This document shows, in pieces, positions 49,523 to 58,686 of a stretch of 64,000 nucleotides of DNA. This DNA comes from Pseudoalteromonas rubra. GTDB taxonomy: Bacteria > Pseudomonadota > Gammaproteobacteria > Enterobacterales > Alteromonadaceae. The number at the start of each line of letters is the position of its first letter. Position 1 is the first letter of the stretch. Position numbers and translations under genes: made by a program. The notes under the pieces were generated by a model. That model saw nothing but the letters and a program-made list of their open reading frames with translations, searched no databases and was not told where the DNA came from. The DNA lies in assembly GCF_000238295.3 (NCBI RefSeq), contig NZ_AHCD03000035.1:558001-622000 (forward strand), written 5' to 3'.

Positions 49523-50593
49523 ATGGCATCAATGAATCTTCACCGCGTTTACATTCCAACGAACGCACGCAACAACCATTATATTCTGGCTGAGTTTAAA
49601 CCCAGCGACGCATTCTTCGATTGTTTTGACGACGTAGAAAGTTGCTACCAACGCCTAGCCCGAAAGTTGTTTGCCATTTGCGACGAACACGAGTTATTTA
49701 ACGTCCACGTGATTGCTAATGACAAGCTCCCAGTTGTGCGCTATCACGATGAGGCCTACAGCCTGCAAACGGATAAGCAGATCCTGTTCTTTTACAACCC
49801 TAAATATCACGAGGGTCACAAGATACACTACGAAGCGGATCACAGAGCACGTAAAATCCGCTTGTTATTCCTGGCAACGGGCGACGAGCTGCGCGCCAAC
49901 GCGGCCAGCTTCCACAGCAAAGTGAAAAAAGCGCTGGACGATTTAAAAGAGCAGTATGAGCCAGAAGGCCTGTCTTATAAAGTACGTGACCATCAGCATC
50001 TGACCTATGATATTTTCGCTAAGGTGAAAGGCCACAGGGAAAGCTATGGATACAAGCTGCGTAGTTTATATCCGCGTTATCAGGCACGTAACTGTAGCTT
50101 ACCAGAGCAACACTCAGAGATGAGCTATGTGTCGTTTTCTGTGCCTATCACCCGTGCAATCAAAACAGAATATCAAAGTCAGATGCGCCCGGGCGACTAT
50201 GCTCAGTTTTATCGCAGCATTGAAGACAGCTTTTTGACTTTATGCGACCAGCTACAACTGACCCATGTTGGTTTTATCGCAGATGGCCGCCTGCCACTGG
50301 TGCGCAGCAGTCAGATCGATAAATCAGACGCAAACCGCGAATTACAAAAGCTCAGCTTTGATACTTCGGCACTGGATGGTCAGGTGCGCTCTATCTGGGC
50401 AGGTGAACACCTTTGCGACACCATGCATTTTGTGGTGGTTGCCAGCGACAAAGATAAAAAAGACGTTGGGTATGGTAAGTTTATGAATAACGCCGAAACC
50501 ATGATCCGCCGTTTAACCGGCAAACTGCCGATTAACCCTGAAAAACAAGACGTGATTGTACGCTTCTTCCAGCATATCAGTTATCAGGATTAA
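49523..50593 (+). CDS. DUF3083-type conserved protein
   Basis: A 356-residue cytosolic protein. I associate it with DUF3083, a family of marine gammaproteobacteria. Two halves look related: FDCFDDVESCYQRLARKLFA with NVHVIANDKLPVVRY, and QFYRSIEDSFLTLCDQLQLT with HVGFIADGRLPLVRS, suggesting an internal duplication. No catalytic motif is seen. Divergent from glnS; AAGGAAAAACC precedes the ATG. Confidence 0.8.
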   Translation: MASMNLHRVYIPTNARNNHYILAEFKPSDAFFDCFDDVESCYQRLARKLFAICDEHELFNVHVIANDKLPVVRYHDEAYSLQTDKQILFFYNPKYHEGHKIHYEADHRARKIRLLFLATGDELRANAASFHSKVKKALDDLKEQYEPEGLSYKVRDHQHLTYDIFAKVKGHRESYGYKLRSLYPRYQARNCSLPEQHSEMSYVSFSVPITRAIKTEYQSQMRPGDYAQFYRSIEDSFLTLCDQLQLTHVGFIADGRLPLVRSSQIDKSDANRELQKLSFDTSALDGQVRSIWAGEHLCDTMHFVVVASDKDKKDVGYGKFMNNAETMIRRLTGKLPINPEKQDVIVRFFQHISYQD

Positions 50594-50601
50594 ACCTGTT
50601 C

Positions 50602-50626
50602 AGCGGGGGCCTCTCCCCCGCTTTCT
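50602..50626 (+). terminator. Terminator after the DUF3083-type gene
   Basis: AGCGGGGGCCTCTCCCCCGCT hairpin then TTCTCT, ten bases after the stop. Confidence 0.8.
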
Positions 50627-50724
50627 CTCCCCAACTGTTGCACCACCTGTTACGAACATAACCTTTGATTCATTGTAATGTGGCCTTTAATGACTATGGT
50701 TTAACCAACCCAACAAGGGCTATA

Positions 50725-50773
50725 ATACCAATTTCACTTAATACCCGGTCTATTTGAAGGAGCAAATTGGTAT
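50725..50773. repeat. Small inverted-repeat element
   Basis: ATACCAATTT and AAATTGGTAT (perfect 10-bp arms) enclose ~29 bp of TTAATACCCGGTC-containing sequence. It looks like a short interspersed repeat of a kind found in Pseudoalteromonas-like genomes; only one copy is in this window. Confidence 0.5.
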
Positions 50774-50801
50774 AAACGCAAAAGCCACTAGGAGAATTGA
50801 A

Positions 50802-51195
50802 ATGGCTATTTCAAAATTCAGAAAGCCACTACGCCAGGGCCACTATTGAAATAAGCTGGAATTTTTTTATAAAAGACCTGAATCAGGGTGTGGGTAGCAA
50901 TTACTTTTATGTTGGCTATCAACAACTACCTAGACAGTCAGTTAGTCACCGCAATGCTATTTAAGGCCTATGACTACCCTCAGAAAAATTCAATATCAGG
51001 CTGGGAATGGTCTCTCATAGACCTAAACAGTGGAGCTAAAGGAAAGTACATTTATATGTATTGGCAAATTGATGGTCAGGATCCGGCCATTAATGACCTC
51101 CTGTTTTACCCACTGATCAAAATGAACCGTACGAACTTGATGGCTATACACATGTAGGTGGAGATCTGAACGAAGGGGCCGGTGGTCCTTGAAAA
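50802..51195 (+). pseudogene. Decayed MABP-domain protein gene
   Basis: Three MABP-type repeat signatures are spread over two frames: DLNQGVGSNYFYVGYQ near 50875, SLIDLNSGAKGKYIYMYWQI near 51015-51075, and GYTHVGGDLNEGAGG near 51140-51190 in a different frame from the second. Each follows the dLNxGaxGxYIYl pattern. Frameshifts and an early stop break the gene. MABP domains bind membranes in eukaryotic MVB12; bacterial roles are unclear. Confidence 0.6.
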
Positions 51196-51293
51196 GCATC
51201 GAGCCAAGTAGCGTAGCAAAAGCACATTTTGATAGAACATAAAAGATGACAATAAGCCTTGGCTTCGCATTGCTTAGCTTAACAAGCTAGATC

Positions 51294-51321
51294 AAAAAAG
51301 GCGCCCTTAGGCGCCTTTTTT
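51294..51321. terminator. Terminator of the suc operon
   Basis: AAAAAAGGCGCC / GGCGCCTTTTTT, a perfect 12-bp arm hairpin with a 4-base loop, 18 bp past the sucD stop. Symmetric, so it may also stop plus-strand transcription. Confidence 0.92.
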
Positions 51322-51339
51322 ACAGTACAGGTAAAGTGA

Positions 51340-52212
51340 TTACCAGCCTGCTTTTTCTTTTAGTGCAGAACCGATCTCAGCAAGTGAGCGAACGGTTTTA
51401 ACGCCAGCAGCTTCAAGTGCAGCGAACTTCTCGTCAGCTGTACCTTTACCGCCTGCGATGATTGCACCAGCGTGACCCATACGCTTACCTGGAGGCGCTG
51501 TAACACCTGCAATGTAAGAAACAACTGGTTTAGTCACGTTGTGCTTGATGTATTCTGCCGCTTCTTCTTCAGCAGTACCACCGATCTCACCAATCATAAC
51601 GATTGCTTCAGTCTTAGGATCGTTCTGGAACATTTCCAGTACGTCGATGAAGTTAGTGCCTGGGATTGGGTCACCACCGATACCTACACAAGTAGACTGA
51701 CCGAAGCCAGCGTCAGTAGTTTGCTTAACCGCTTCATAAGTCAAAGTACCTGAACGAGATACGATGCCTACTTTACCAGGAAGGTGGATGTGACCAGGCA
51801 TGATACCGATCTTACACTCGCCCGGAGTGATAACACCTGGACAGTTAGGACCAATCATGCGAACGCCAGTTTCTTCCAGCTTCACTTTAACATCAACCAT
51901 ATCAAGTGTTGGGATGCCTTCAGTGATACATACGATTAGCTCGATACCTGCGTCGATCGCTTCAAGGATAGCGTCTTTACAGAATGCAGCTGGTACGTAG
52001 ATTACAGATGCAGTTGCACCAGTAGACTCTACCGCTTCACGTACAGTGTTGAATACTGGCAGACCCAGGTGAGTTGTGCCGCCTTTACCAGGAGAAACAC
52101 CACCAACCATTTGCGTACCGTACTGGATAGCTTGCTCAGAGTGGAAAGTACCCTGGCCACCAGTGAAACCCTGACAGATTACTTTAGTATCTTTGTTAAT
52201 TAGTACAGACAT
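51340..52212 (-). CDS. sucD: Succinyl-CoA synthetase alpha subunit
   Basis: 290 residues, the normal length. Makes succinate and ATP/GTP from succinyl-CoA with SucC. Seen: CoA-binding GFTGGQGTFHSEQAI near residue 15, NCPGVITPGECKIGIMPGHI and the phospho-histidine loop GHAGAIIAGGKGTA near residue 246. The ATG overlaps the sucC stop by one base, so translation is probably coupled. Confidence 0.97.
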   Translation of the reverse strand: MSVLINKDTKVICQGFTGGQGTFHSEQAIQYGTQMVGGVSPGKGGTTHLGLPVFNTVREAVESTGATASVIYVPAAFCKDAILEAIDAGIELIVCITEGIPTLDMVDVKVKLEETGVRMIGPNCPGVITPGECKIGIMPGHIHLPGKVGIVSRSGTLTYEAVKQTTDAGFGQSTCVGIGGDPIPGTNFIDVLEMFQNDPKTEAIVMIGEIGGTAEEEAAEYIKHNVTKPVVSYIAGVTAPPGKRMGHAGAIIAGGKGTADEKFAALEAAGVKTVRSLAEIGSALKEKAGW

Positions 52213-53378
52213 TATTTGCCCTCCGCAGCAGCAACTACTTTCTCAGCAGCGTCAGTTAGAGACTCAGCTGCAATGATGTCAAGGCCAGAGTTAGCTAGTA
52301 CTTCACGACCCGCTTCAGCGTTAGTACCTTCAAGACGTACAACTACTGGTACGTTTACGCCAACTTCTTTAACCGCACCGATGATACCTTCTGCGATCAT
52401 GTCACAACGAACGATACCGCCGAAGATGTTAACTAGTACAGCTTTAACGTTGTCATCAGAAAGGATGATCTTGAACGCTTCAGATACACGCTCTTTAGTT
52501 GCGCCGCCACCTACGTCAAGGAAGTTAGCTGGCTTACCGCCGTGCAGGTTTACGATGTCCATTGTACCCATCGCTAGGCCAGCACCGTTAACCATACAAC
52601 CTACGTTACCGTCTAGTGCAACGTAGTTCAGCTCGAAGCTTGCTGCGTGAGCTTCACGCGCGTCTTCTTGTGAAGGATCGTGGAATTCACGGATCTTAGG
52701 CTGACGGAACAATGCGTTGCCGTCTACACCGATCTTGCCGTCAAGACAGTGCAGGTTACCTTCGTCAGTGATTACCAGAGGGTTGATCTCTAGTAGTGCA
52801 AAGTCGTGGTTGATGAACATGTCAGCAAGACCCATGAAGATCTTAGTGAACTGCTTAACTTGAGTTGGGTTCAGACCTAGTTTGAACGCAAGCTCACGAC
52901 CTTGGTAAGCCTGAGGACCGACAAGTGGATCGATCTCAGCTTTGTGAATTAGTTCTGGTGTGTTGTGAGCAACTTCTTCGATCTCAACACCACCTTCAGT
53001 TGATGCCATGAACACGATTTTACGTGAAGCACGGTCAACAACAGCACCCAGGTATAGCTCATTTGCAATATCAGTGCAGCTTTCTACTAAGATTTTAGCA
53101 ACTGGCTGACCTTTCTCGTCAGTTTGGTAGGTTACCAGGTTTTTGCCTAACCAGTTTTCAGCAAATGCGCGGATCTCGTCTTTGCTGTCTGCTAGTTTTA
53201 CACCGCCCGCTTTACCACGGCCGCCAGCGTGTACTTGACATTTTACAACCCACTTGTCACCACCGATTTTACCAGCAGCTTCTACAGCCTCTTGAGGCGT
53301 GTCACAAGCGTAACCCTCTGATACAGGTAAACCATATTCGGCAAAAAGTTGTTTTGCCTGATACTCATGCAAATTCAT
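52212..53378 (-). CDS. sucC: Succinyl-CoA synthetase beta subunit
   Basis: 388 residues, ATP-grasp subunit that binds nucleotide and succinate. Seen: N-terminal MNLHEYQAKQLFAEYGLPVS, KCQVHAGGRGKAGGVKL near residue 46, and GGIVRCDMIAEGI in the C-terminal CoA-ligase domain. It follows sucB after 186 bp that contain a terminator-like hairpin, so it may also have its own promoter. Confidence 0.97.
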   Translation of the reverse strand: MNLHEYQAKQLFAEYGLPVSEGYACDTPQEAVEAAGKIGGDKWVVKCQVHAGGRGKAGGVKLADSKDEIRAFAENWLGKNLVTYQTDEKGQPVAKILVESCTDIANELYLGAVVDRASRKIVFMASTEGGVEIEEVAHNTPELIHKAEIDPLVGPQAYQGRELAFKLGLNPTQVKQFTKIFMGLADMFINHDFALLEINPLVITDEGNLHCLDGKIGVDGNALFRQPKIREFHDPSQEDAREAHAASFELNYVALDGNVGCMVNGAGLAMGTMDIVNLHGGKPANFLDVGGGATKERVSEAFKIILSDDNVKAVLVNIFGGIVRCDMIAEGIIGAVKEVGVNVPVVVRLEGTNAEAGREVLANSGLDIIAAESLTDAAEKVVAAAEGK

Positions 53379-53504
53379 GATGCTTTATCCAATTTTTTAT
53401 ACTAAAAAAGCTGAATATTTATGCAAATAATCAGCTATCCCAAATTGCGCCCATAGTATAGATCTCAAGGCCTTGTATGAAAACCCCAGTAAGACTAATG
53501 GCGC

Positions 53505-53546
53505 AAAAAAAAAGCTGTATGCGGACATTATGCTCACATACAGCTT
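53505..53546 (-). terminator. Terminator-like hairpin between sucB and sucC
   Basis: Perfect 10-bp arms AAGCTGTATG (53512) and CATACAGCTT (53537); on the minus strand the stem is followed by a run of T (complement of the A-run at 53505-53511). Suited to partial termination that would lower sucCD expression relative to sucAB. Confidence 0.7.
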
Positions 53547-53564
53547 AATCTTTAATCTAGATGA

Positions 53565-55049
53565 TTAAACGTCCAGAAGCAGACGCGTTGGATCTTCCAG
53601 AAGTTCCTTAATTGTAACCAGGAAGCCAACCGATTCTTTACCATCGATTTGACGATGATCGTAAGATAGCGCCAGGTACATCATAGGCAGGATTTCAACC
53701 TTGCCATTGACCGCCATTGGACGCTCCTGGATTTTGTGCATACCCAGGATTGAAGACTGTGGCAAGTTGATGATAGGCGTAGACAGTAGTGAACCAAATA
53801 CACCACCGTTAGTGATGGTGAAGTTACCGCCAGTCATGTCGTCAACAGTTAGTTTACCGTCACGGCCTTTCAGTGCCAGCTCACGGATGCCTTTTTCGAT
53901 TTCAGCAACAGACAGCTTATCACAGTCACGTAGTACTGGTGTTACCAGACCACGTGGTGTAGATACTGCGATGCTGATGTCGAAGTAGTTGTGGTAAACG
54001 ATGTCATCGCCGTCGATAGACGCGTTTACTTCAGGGAAACGCTTCAGTGCTTCTGTAACCGCTTTCACGTAGAAAGACATGAAACCAAGACGGATACCGT
54101 GACGCTCTTCAAATACGTCTTTGTACTGCTTACGAAGGTCCATGATAGGCTTCATGTTTACTTCGTTGAACGTAGTCAGCATCGCCGTAGAGTTCTTCGC
54201 TTCAAGCAGACGGTTCGCAATAGTCTTACGCAGACGAGTCATTGGAACACGCTTCTGAGTGCGGTCACCCACTGGTGCCGCAGGTGCTGCCGCCGCTGGC
54301 GCTGATGCTGGTTTTGCCGCAGGCGCTTTCAGGAATGCATCAACATCTTCTTTAGTGATGCGACCGCCTTTGCCTGTGCCTTTGATTTGTGAAGCATCAA
54401 GACCTTTTTCAGCAATCAGACGACGTACAGATGGCGTTAGCACGTCTGCATTGTCATCACTTGCTGGTGCAGCGTCTGCCTGTGCAGCTGGAGCTGCTGC
54501 TGGCGCGCCACCGGCAACCAGTTTACCAATCACTTGCTCACCCAGAACGGTTTCACCTTCTGCGTGCAGTTGCTCGCCCATTACACCGTCTTCAGGTGCA
54601 ACAACTTCAAGAACAACTTTGTCTGTTTCGATGTCTACCAGGTTTTGGTCGCGGCTTACCGCTTCACCTGGTTGTACATGCCAAGTTGCAACTGTAGCGT
54701 CTGCTACTGATTCAGGAAGTACAGGTACTTTAATGTCCACTTCTTTACCTTCTGCTGCTGGCGCCGCTGCTGGCGCTGCTGTTTGTTCATTTGATTGCGC
54801 TGGAGCGGCATCTGACGCGCCCAGCTGTGCGATAACTTGCTCACCAAGAACCGTTGCGCCCTCTTCTTCAGAGATAGCGACGATAACACCGTCTTCCGGT
54901 GCAACCACTTCTAGCACAACTTTGTCTGTTTCGATATCTACCAGGTTTTGGTCACGGCTTACTTTGTCACCAACGCTTACGTGCCATGTGGCAACTGTTG
55001 CATCCGCAACAGATTCAGGAAGAACAGGAACCTTAATTTCGGTCGTCAT
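53565..55049 (-). CDS. sucB: Dihydrolipoamide succinyltransferase, two lipoyl domains
   Basis: E2 component of 2-oxoglutarate dehydrogenase; transfers succinyl to CoA. 494 residues, longer than the ~405 of E. coli SucB because it has two lipoyl domains: IETDKVVLEVVAPEDGVI near residue 42 and the same motif near residue 150, joined by Ala-rich linkers. Then a subunit-binding domain (TPSVRRLIAEKGLDASQIKG) and the catalytic domain with SYDHRQIDGKESVGFL. Ten bases after sucA. Confidence 0.97.
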   Translation of the reverse strand: MTTEIKVPVLPESVADATVATWHVSVGDKVSRDQNLVDIETDKVVLEVVAPEDGVIVAISEEEGATVLGEQVIAQLGASDAAPAQSNEQTAAPAAAPAAEGKEVDIKVPVLPESVADATVATWHVQPGEAVSRDQNLVDIETDKVVLEVVAPEDGVMGEQLHAEGETVLGEQVIGKLVAGGAPAAAPAAQADAAPASDDNADVLTPSVRRLIAEKGLDASQIKGTGKGGRITKEDVDAFLKAPAAKPASAPAAAAPAAPVGDRTQKRVPMTRLRKTIANRLLEAKNSTAMLTTFNEVNMKPIMDLRKQYKDVFEERHGIRLGFMSFYVKAVTEALKRFPEVNASIDGDDIVYHNYFDISIAVSTPRGLVTPVLRDCDKLSVAEIEKGIRELALKGRDGKLTVDDMTGGNFTITNGGVFGSLLSTPIINLPQSSILGMHKIQERPMAVNGKVEILPMMYLALSYDHRQIDGKESVGFLVTIKELLEDPTRLLLDV

Positions 55050-55059
55050 CTCTAATTCC

Positions 55060-57873
55060 TTATTTCTTAATAGTTAAAGCGTCAGCAATCAACGCATTTT
55101 GTTCTTTTGTATGGGTCGACATGTAGCCACATGCAGGCGCTGCTGCAGCTTTACGACCGGCGTAAGTCAACTTCGCACCACTTGGGATAGCTTCCCAGAA
55201 ATGGTGTTGTGAACAGTACCAGGCACCTTGGTTTTGAGGCTCTTCCTGACACCATACGAAGTCTTTAACGTGCTGGTAGCGAGCCATGATTTCGTCCATC
55301 TCTTTGTGCGGGAACGGATATAACTGCTCCACACGAACGATAGCGACATTATTCAGCTCTTGCTTGCGACGCTCCTGTAGCAATTCGTAGTAAACCTTAC
55401 CGCTACAGAACACAACGCGCTCGACGTTTTCAGGATTGATGTCATCAATCTCATCGATCATGTTGTGGAAAACACCTTCGGACAACTCATCTAGGCTAGA
55501 CACAGCCAGAGGGTGACGAAGTAAAGATTTTGGTGTCATAACAATCAGTGGACGACGCAGAGGACGTACTGACTGACGACGTAACATGGCATACACTTGT
55601 GCCGGTGTACTTGGTACACACACTTGCATGTTGTGGTCTGCACAGAGTTGCAGGTAACGTTCAAGACGCGCAGAGCTGTGCTCAGGGCCCTGACCTTCGT
55701 AACCGTGTGGCAGTAATAAAGTCAGACCACACAGACGGCCCCACTTTTGCTCTCCTGAACTCAGGAATTGGTCGAATACAACCTGAGCACCGTTGGCGAA
55801 GTCGCCGAATTGTGCTTCCCACAGAACCAATGAAGTTGGCTCTGCTGTCGCGTAACCATATTCGAACGCCAATACCGCTTCTTCAGACAATACTGAGTCA
55901 TATACTTCAAACAGACCCTGATCGTCACGAACGTTTTGCAACGGCAGGTAAGTTGAAGCATCAGCCTGGTTGTGAACAACCGCATGACGGTGGAAGAAAG
56001 TACCACGACCTGAATCCTGACCAGTCAAACGAATGTCTGTACCCTGATCTACCAAAGTTGCATAAGCAAGCGTTTCTGCCATACCCCAGTCAAGTAGCTT
56101 CTCGCCACTGGCCATGGTCTTACGGTCGTCGTAGATTTTCTTAACGCGCGACTGAGCTTTGTGATCAGCCGGGTAAGTCGAGATTTTTTCGCTTAACTCT
56201 TTCAGCTTTTCAACTGGAACACTTGCCTCGTAATCGGTATCCCAGTCATGACCAACGTACTTAGACCAGTCTGAAGAGTGCTTGGTCTCTGGTTGAATTT
56301 CTTCAACCATAATCTGGCCTTTATCCAGACCGTTACGGTAGTCATCTGCCAGCGTTTTCGCTTCATCAGCACTCAAAACGCCTTCTGCGACCAATCTGTC
56401 TGCATAAATCTGACGCGGTACAGGGTGCTTCTTGATCTTCTGATACATCAGAGGCTGAGTTGCATTTGGCTCATCAGCTTCGTTGTGGCCATGACGACGG
56501 TAACAAACCAGGTCGATCACCACATCACGCTTAAATTTGTTACGGAAATCAAGCGCAACTTGCGTTACGAACGCAACCGCTTCCGGGTCATCAGCATTAA
56601 CGTGGAAAATCGGTGCCTGAACCATCTTGGCGATGTCAGTACAGTACTCAGTTGAGCGCGTATCTTCCTGGTTTGACGTAGTGAAACCAACCTGGTTGTT
56701 CACCACGATGCGGATTGAACCACCCACACCATAAGCGCGAGTCTGAGACATGTTGAATGTCTCTTGTACTACACCCTGGCCTGCGATAGCTGAGTCACCA
56801 TGGATAGTAATTGGCAGTGCTTTAGAGCCGCTCTTACAGTTAAGACGGTCCAAACGTGCACGTACCGACCCCATGACAACTGGGTTTACGATCTCAAGGT
56901 GTGACGGGTTAAACGCCAGCGCCATGTGAACGTTACCGCCCTGCGTTGCGAAGTCTGAAGAGTAACCCATGTGATATTTTACGTCACCAGAGCCCGCTGA
57001 TTCGCCGTATTTGCCCGCGAATTCGTCAAACAGTACTTGTGGGTTTTTACCCAGTACGTTAACCAATACGTTCAGACGACCACGGTGTGCCATACCAATG
57101 ACCACTTCTTCCTGGCCACTTTCACCGGCACGATGTACCAGCTCTTTCAGCATGGGAACCAGTGAATCACCACCTTCCAGTGAGAAACGTTTTGCGCCCG
57201 GGAATTTAGCACCCAGGTACTTTTCAAGACCATCAGCGGCGGTCAGGCCTTTAAGGATCCTAAGCTTAGTTTCTTTGTTGTATTTAGGCTGTGCGAAGGA
57301 AGATTCGATGCGTTGCTGTAACCAACGTTTTTCTTCTGTTGAAGTAATGTGCATATACTCTGCACCGATAGAGCCACAGTAAGTGGTCTTCAATGCATTG
57401 TATAAGTCTTTTAGCTTCATTGTCTCTTTGCCACTCGCAAAAGAGCCAACGTTATATTCTTTTTCCAGGTCGGCATTGTCTAAATCATGATAGGCCAGGT
57501 CGAGTTCACGAACTCGATCACGCTGCCATAGACCCAATGGATCTAAATTCGCGTTTTGGTGACCTCTGAATCTGAATGCATTAATAAGCTGCAAAACACG
57601 AACCTGTTTTGCATCTGCCGCACCTTCCGCAGAAACGATTACTTCTCTGTGTTTGTTTTTAGCAAGGTCTGCAAACTGAGATTTGATCTCTGAATGCTTA
57701 ACATCAACGTCAACGCCTTCTACCTTTGGCAGTTGATCAAACACTTCTCGCCATTCTTCTGGCACTGAAGCCGCATCATCAAGATACGCCTCATATAAAT
57801 CTTCAACATATGCAACGTTGCCGCCGTATAAGTGCGAAGATTCCAGCCATGCCTTCATCACACCTTCGTGCAT
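55060..57873 (-). CDS. sucA: 2-oxoglutarate dehydrogenase E1
   Basis: 937 residues, normal length. Thiamine-diphosphate enzyme that decarboxylates 2-oxoglutarate. Seen: N-terminal WLESSHLYGGNVAYVEDLYE, GMAHRGRLNVLVNVLGK near residue 257, ThDP region HGDSAIAGQGVVQETFNMS and NNQVGFTTSN, and the transketolase-like DSVLSEEAVLAFEYGYAT. The start at MHEGVMKAW is kept; an ATG five codons in is possible. Confidence 0.97.
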   Translation of the reverse strand: MHEGVMKAWLESSHLYGGNVAYVEDLYEAYLDDAASVPEEWREVFDQLPKVEGVDVDVKHSEIKSQFADLAKNKHREVIVSAEGAADAKQVRVLQLINAFRFRGHQNANLDPLGLWQRDRVRELDLAYHDLDNADLEKEYNVGSFASGKETMKLKDLYNALKTTYCGSIGAEYMHITSTEEKRWLQQRIESSFAQPKYNKETKLRILKGLTAADGLEKYLGAKFPGAKRFSLEGGDSLVPMLKELVHRAGESGQEEVVIGMAHRGRLNVLVNVLGKNPQVLFDEFAGKYGESAGSGDVKYHMGYSSDFATQGGNVHMALAFNPSHLEIVNPVVMGSVRARLDRLNCKSGSKALPITIHGDSAIAGQGVVQETFNMSQTRAYGVGGSIRIVVNNQVGFTTSNQEDTRSTEYCTDIAKMVQAPIFHVNADDPEAVAFVTQVALDFRNKFKRDVVIDLVCYRRHGHNEADEPNATQPLMYQKIKKHPVPRQIYADRLVAEGVLSADEAKTLADDYRNGLDKGQIMVEEIQPETKHSSDWSKYVGHDWDTDYEASVPVEKLKELSEKISTYPADHKAQSRVKKIYDDRKTMASGEKLLDWGMAETLAYATLVDQGTDIRLTGQDSGRGTFFHRHAVVHNQADASTYLPLQNVRDDQGLFEVYDSVLSEEAVLAFEYGYATAEPTSLVLWEAQFGDFANGAQVVFDQFLSSGEQKWGRLCGLTLLLPHGYEGQGPEHSSARLERYLQLCADHNMQVCVPSTPAQVYAMLRRQSVRPLRRPLIVMTPKSLLRHPLAVSSLDELSEGVFHNMIDEIDDINPENVERVVFCSGKVYYELLQERRKQELNNVAIVRVEQLYPFPHKEMDEIMARYQHVKDFVWCQEEPQNQGAWYCSQHHFWEAIPSGAKLTYAGRKAAAAPACGYMSTHTKEQNALIADALTIKK

Positions 57874-57914
57874 TTATTAGCCCTTTTTCTAGCGCAGAAA
57901 CTTAAACGAAAACA

Positions 57915-57939
57915 AGATGGCATGCTGAGCATGCCATCT
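57915..57939. other. Intergenic hairpin between sdhB and sucA
   Basis: AGATGGCATGCT / AGCATGCCATCT, a perfect palindrome in the 83-bp gap. There is no T-run after it, so it looks like an mRNA processing or stability element rather than a full terminator. Confidence 0.55.
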
Positions 57940-57956
57940 GTAGATTTAAATATGTA

Positions 57957-58676
57957 TTAAACCGAACGATTTAACAACATAGATTTAATGTGTCCGATCG
58001 CCTTAGTAGGATTCAAGCCTTTCGGACAAACGCTTACACAGTTCATGATACTGTGGCAGCGGAAGACGCTGAACGCGTCATCAAGGTCAGCCAGACGCTC
58101 TTCTGTTGCAGTATCACGGCTGTCAGCCAGGAAGCGATACGCGTGAAGAAGGCCCGCAGGACCGATAAATTTATCTGGGTTCCACCAGAATGATGGGCAT
58201 GACGTAGAACAACATGCACACAGAATACACTCGTACAGTCCATCCAGCTTGTCACGCTCTTCAATGCTTTGAAGACGCTCTTCTCCACCGGTTGGCTTGT
58301 CGTTGATCAGGTAAGGTTTTACCTTTTCATATTGCGTGTAGAACTGGCTCATGTCGATAACCAGGTCACGGATCACTGGCAGACCAGGTAATGGACGAAC
58401 AATAATCTTGCCTTTGCCATTGTTCTGCAATGCAGATAGTGGCGTGATACAGGCCAGACCATTCTTACCATTCATGTTGACACCGTCAGAACCACACACA
58501 CCTTCACGGCATGAACGGCGGAACGACAATGTTGGATCTTGTTCTTTCAACATTAACAGTGCATCTAGCACCATCATGTCGCGACCTTCTTCAACCTCCA
58601 GCTTGTAATCTTGCATACGAGGTGCTGAATCTACGTCAGGGTTGTAACGATAAACAGATAATTCTAAAGTTGCCAT
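57957..58676 (-). CDS. sdhB: Succinate dehydrogenase iron-sulfur subunit
   Basis: 239 residues. Carries the three Fe-S clusters that pass electrons from FAD to ubiquinone. Seen: SCREGVCGSDGVNMNGKNG for 2Fe-2S near residue 55, CILCACCSTSCPSFWWN for 4Fe-4S near residue 150, and CHSIMNCVSVCPKGLNP for 3Fe-4S near residue 206. Ten bases downstream of sdhA. Confidence 0.97.
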   Translation of the reverse strand: MATLELSVYRYNPDVDSAPRMQDYKLEVEEGRDMMVLDALLMLKEQDPTLSFRRSCREGVCGSDGVNMNGKNGLACITPLSALQNNGKGKIIVRPLPGLPVIRDLVIDMSQFYTQYEKVKPYLINDKPTGGEERLQSIEERDKLDGLYECILCACCSTSCPSFWWNPDKFIGPAGLLHAYRFLADSRDTATEERLADLDDAFSVFRCHSIMNCVSVCPKGLNPTKAIGHIKSMLLNRSV

Positions 58677-58686
58677 CGCTTAGCTC

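Noticed and set aside
54259..55077. Long plus-strand frame of 272 codons opposite sucB
   Set aside because: It is the antisense shadow of the Ala/Val-rich lipoyl and linker region; sucB on the minus strand explains the sequence.
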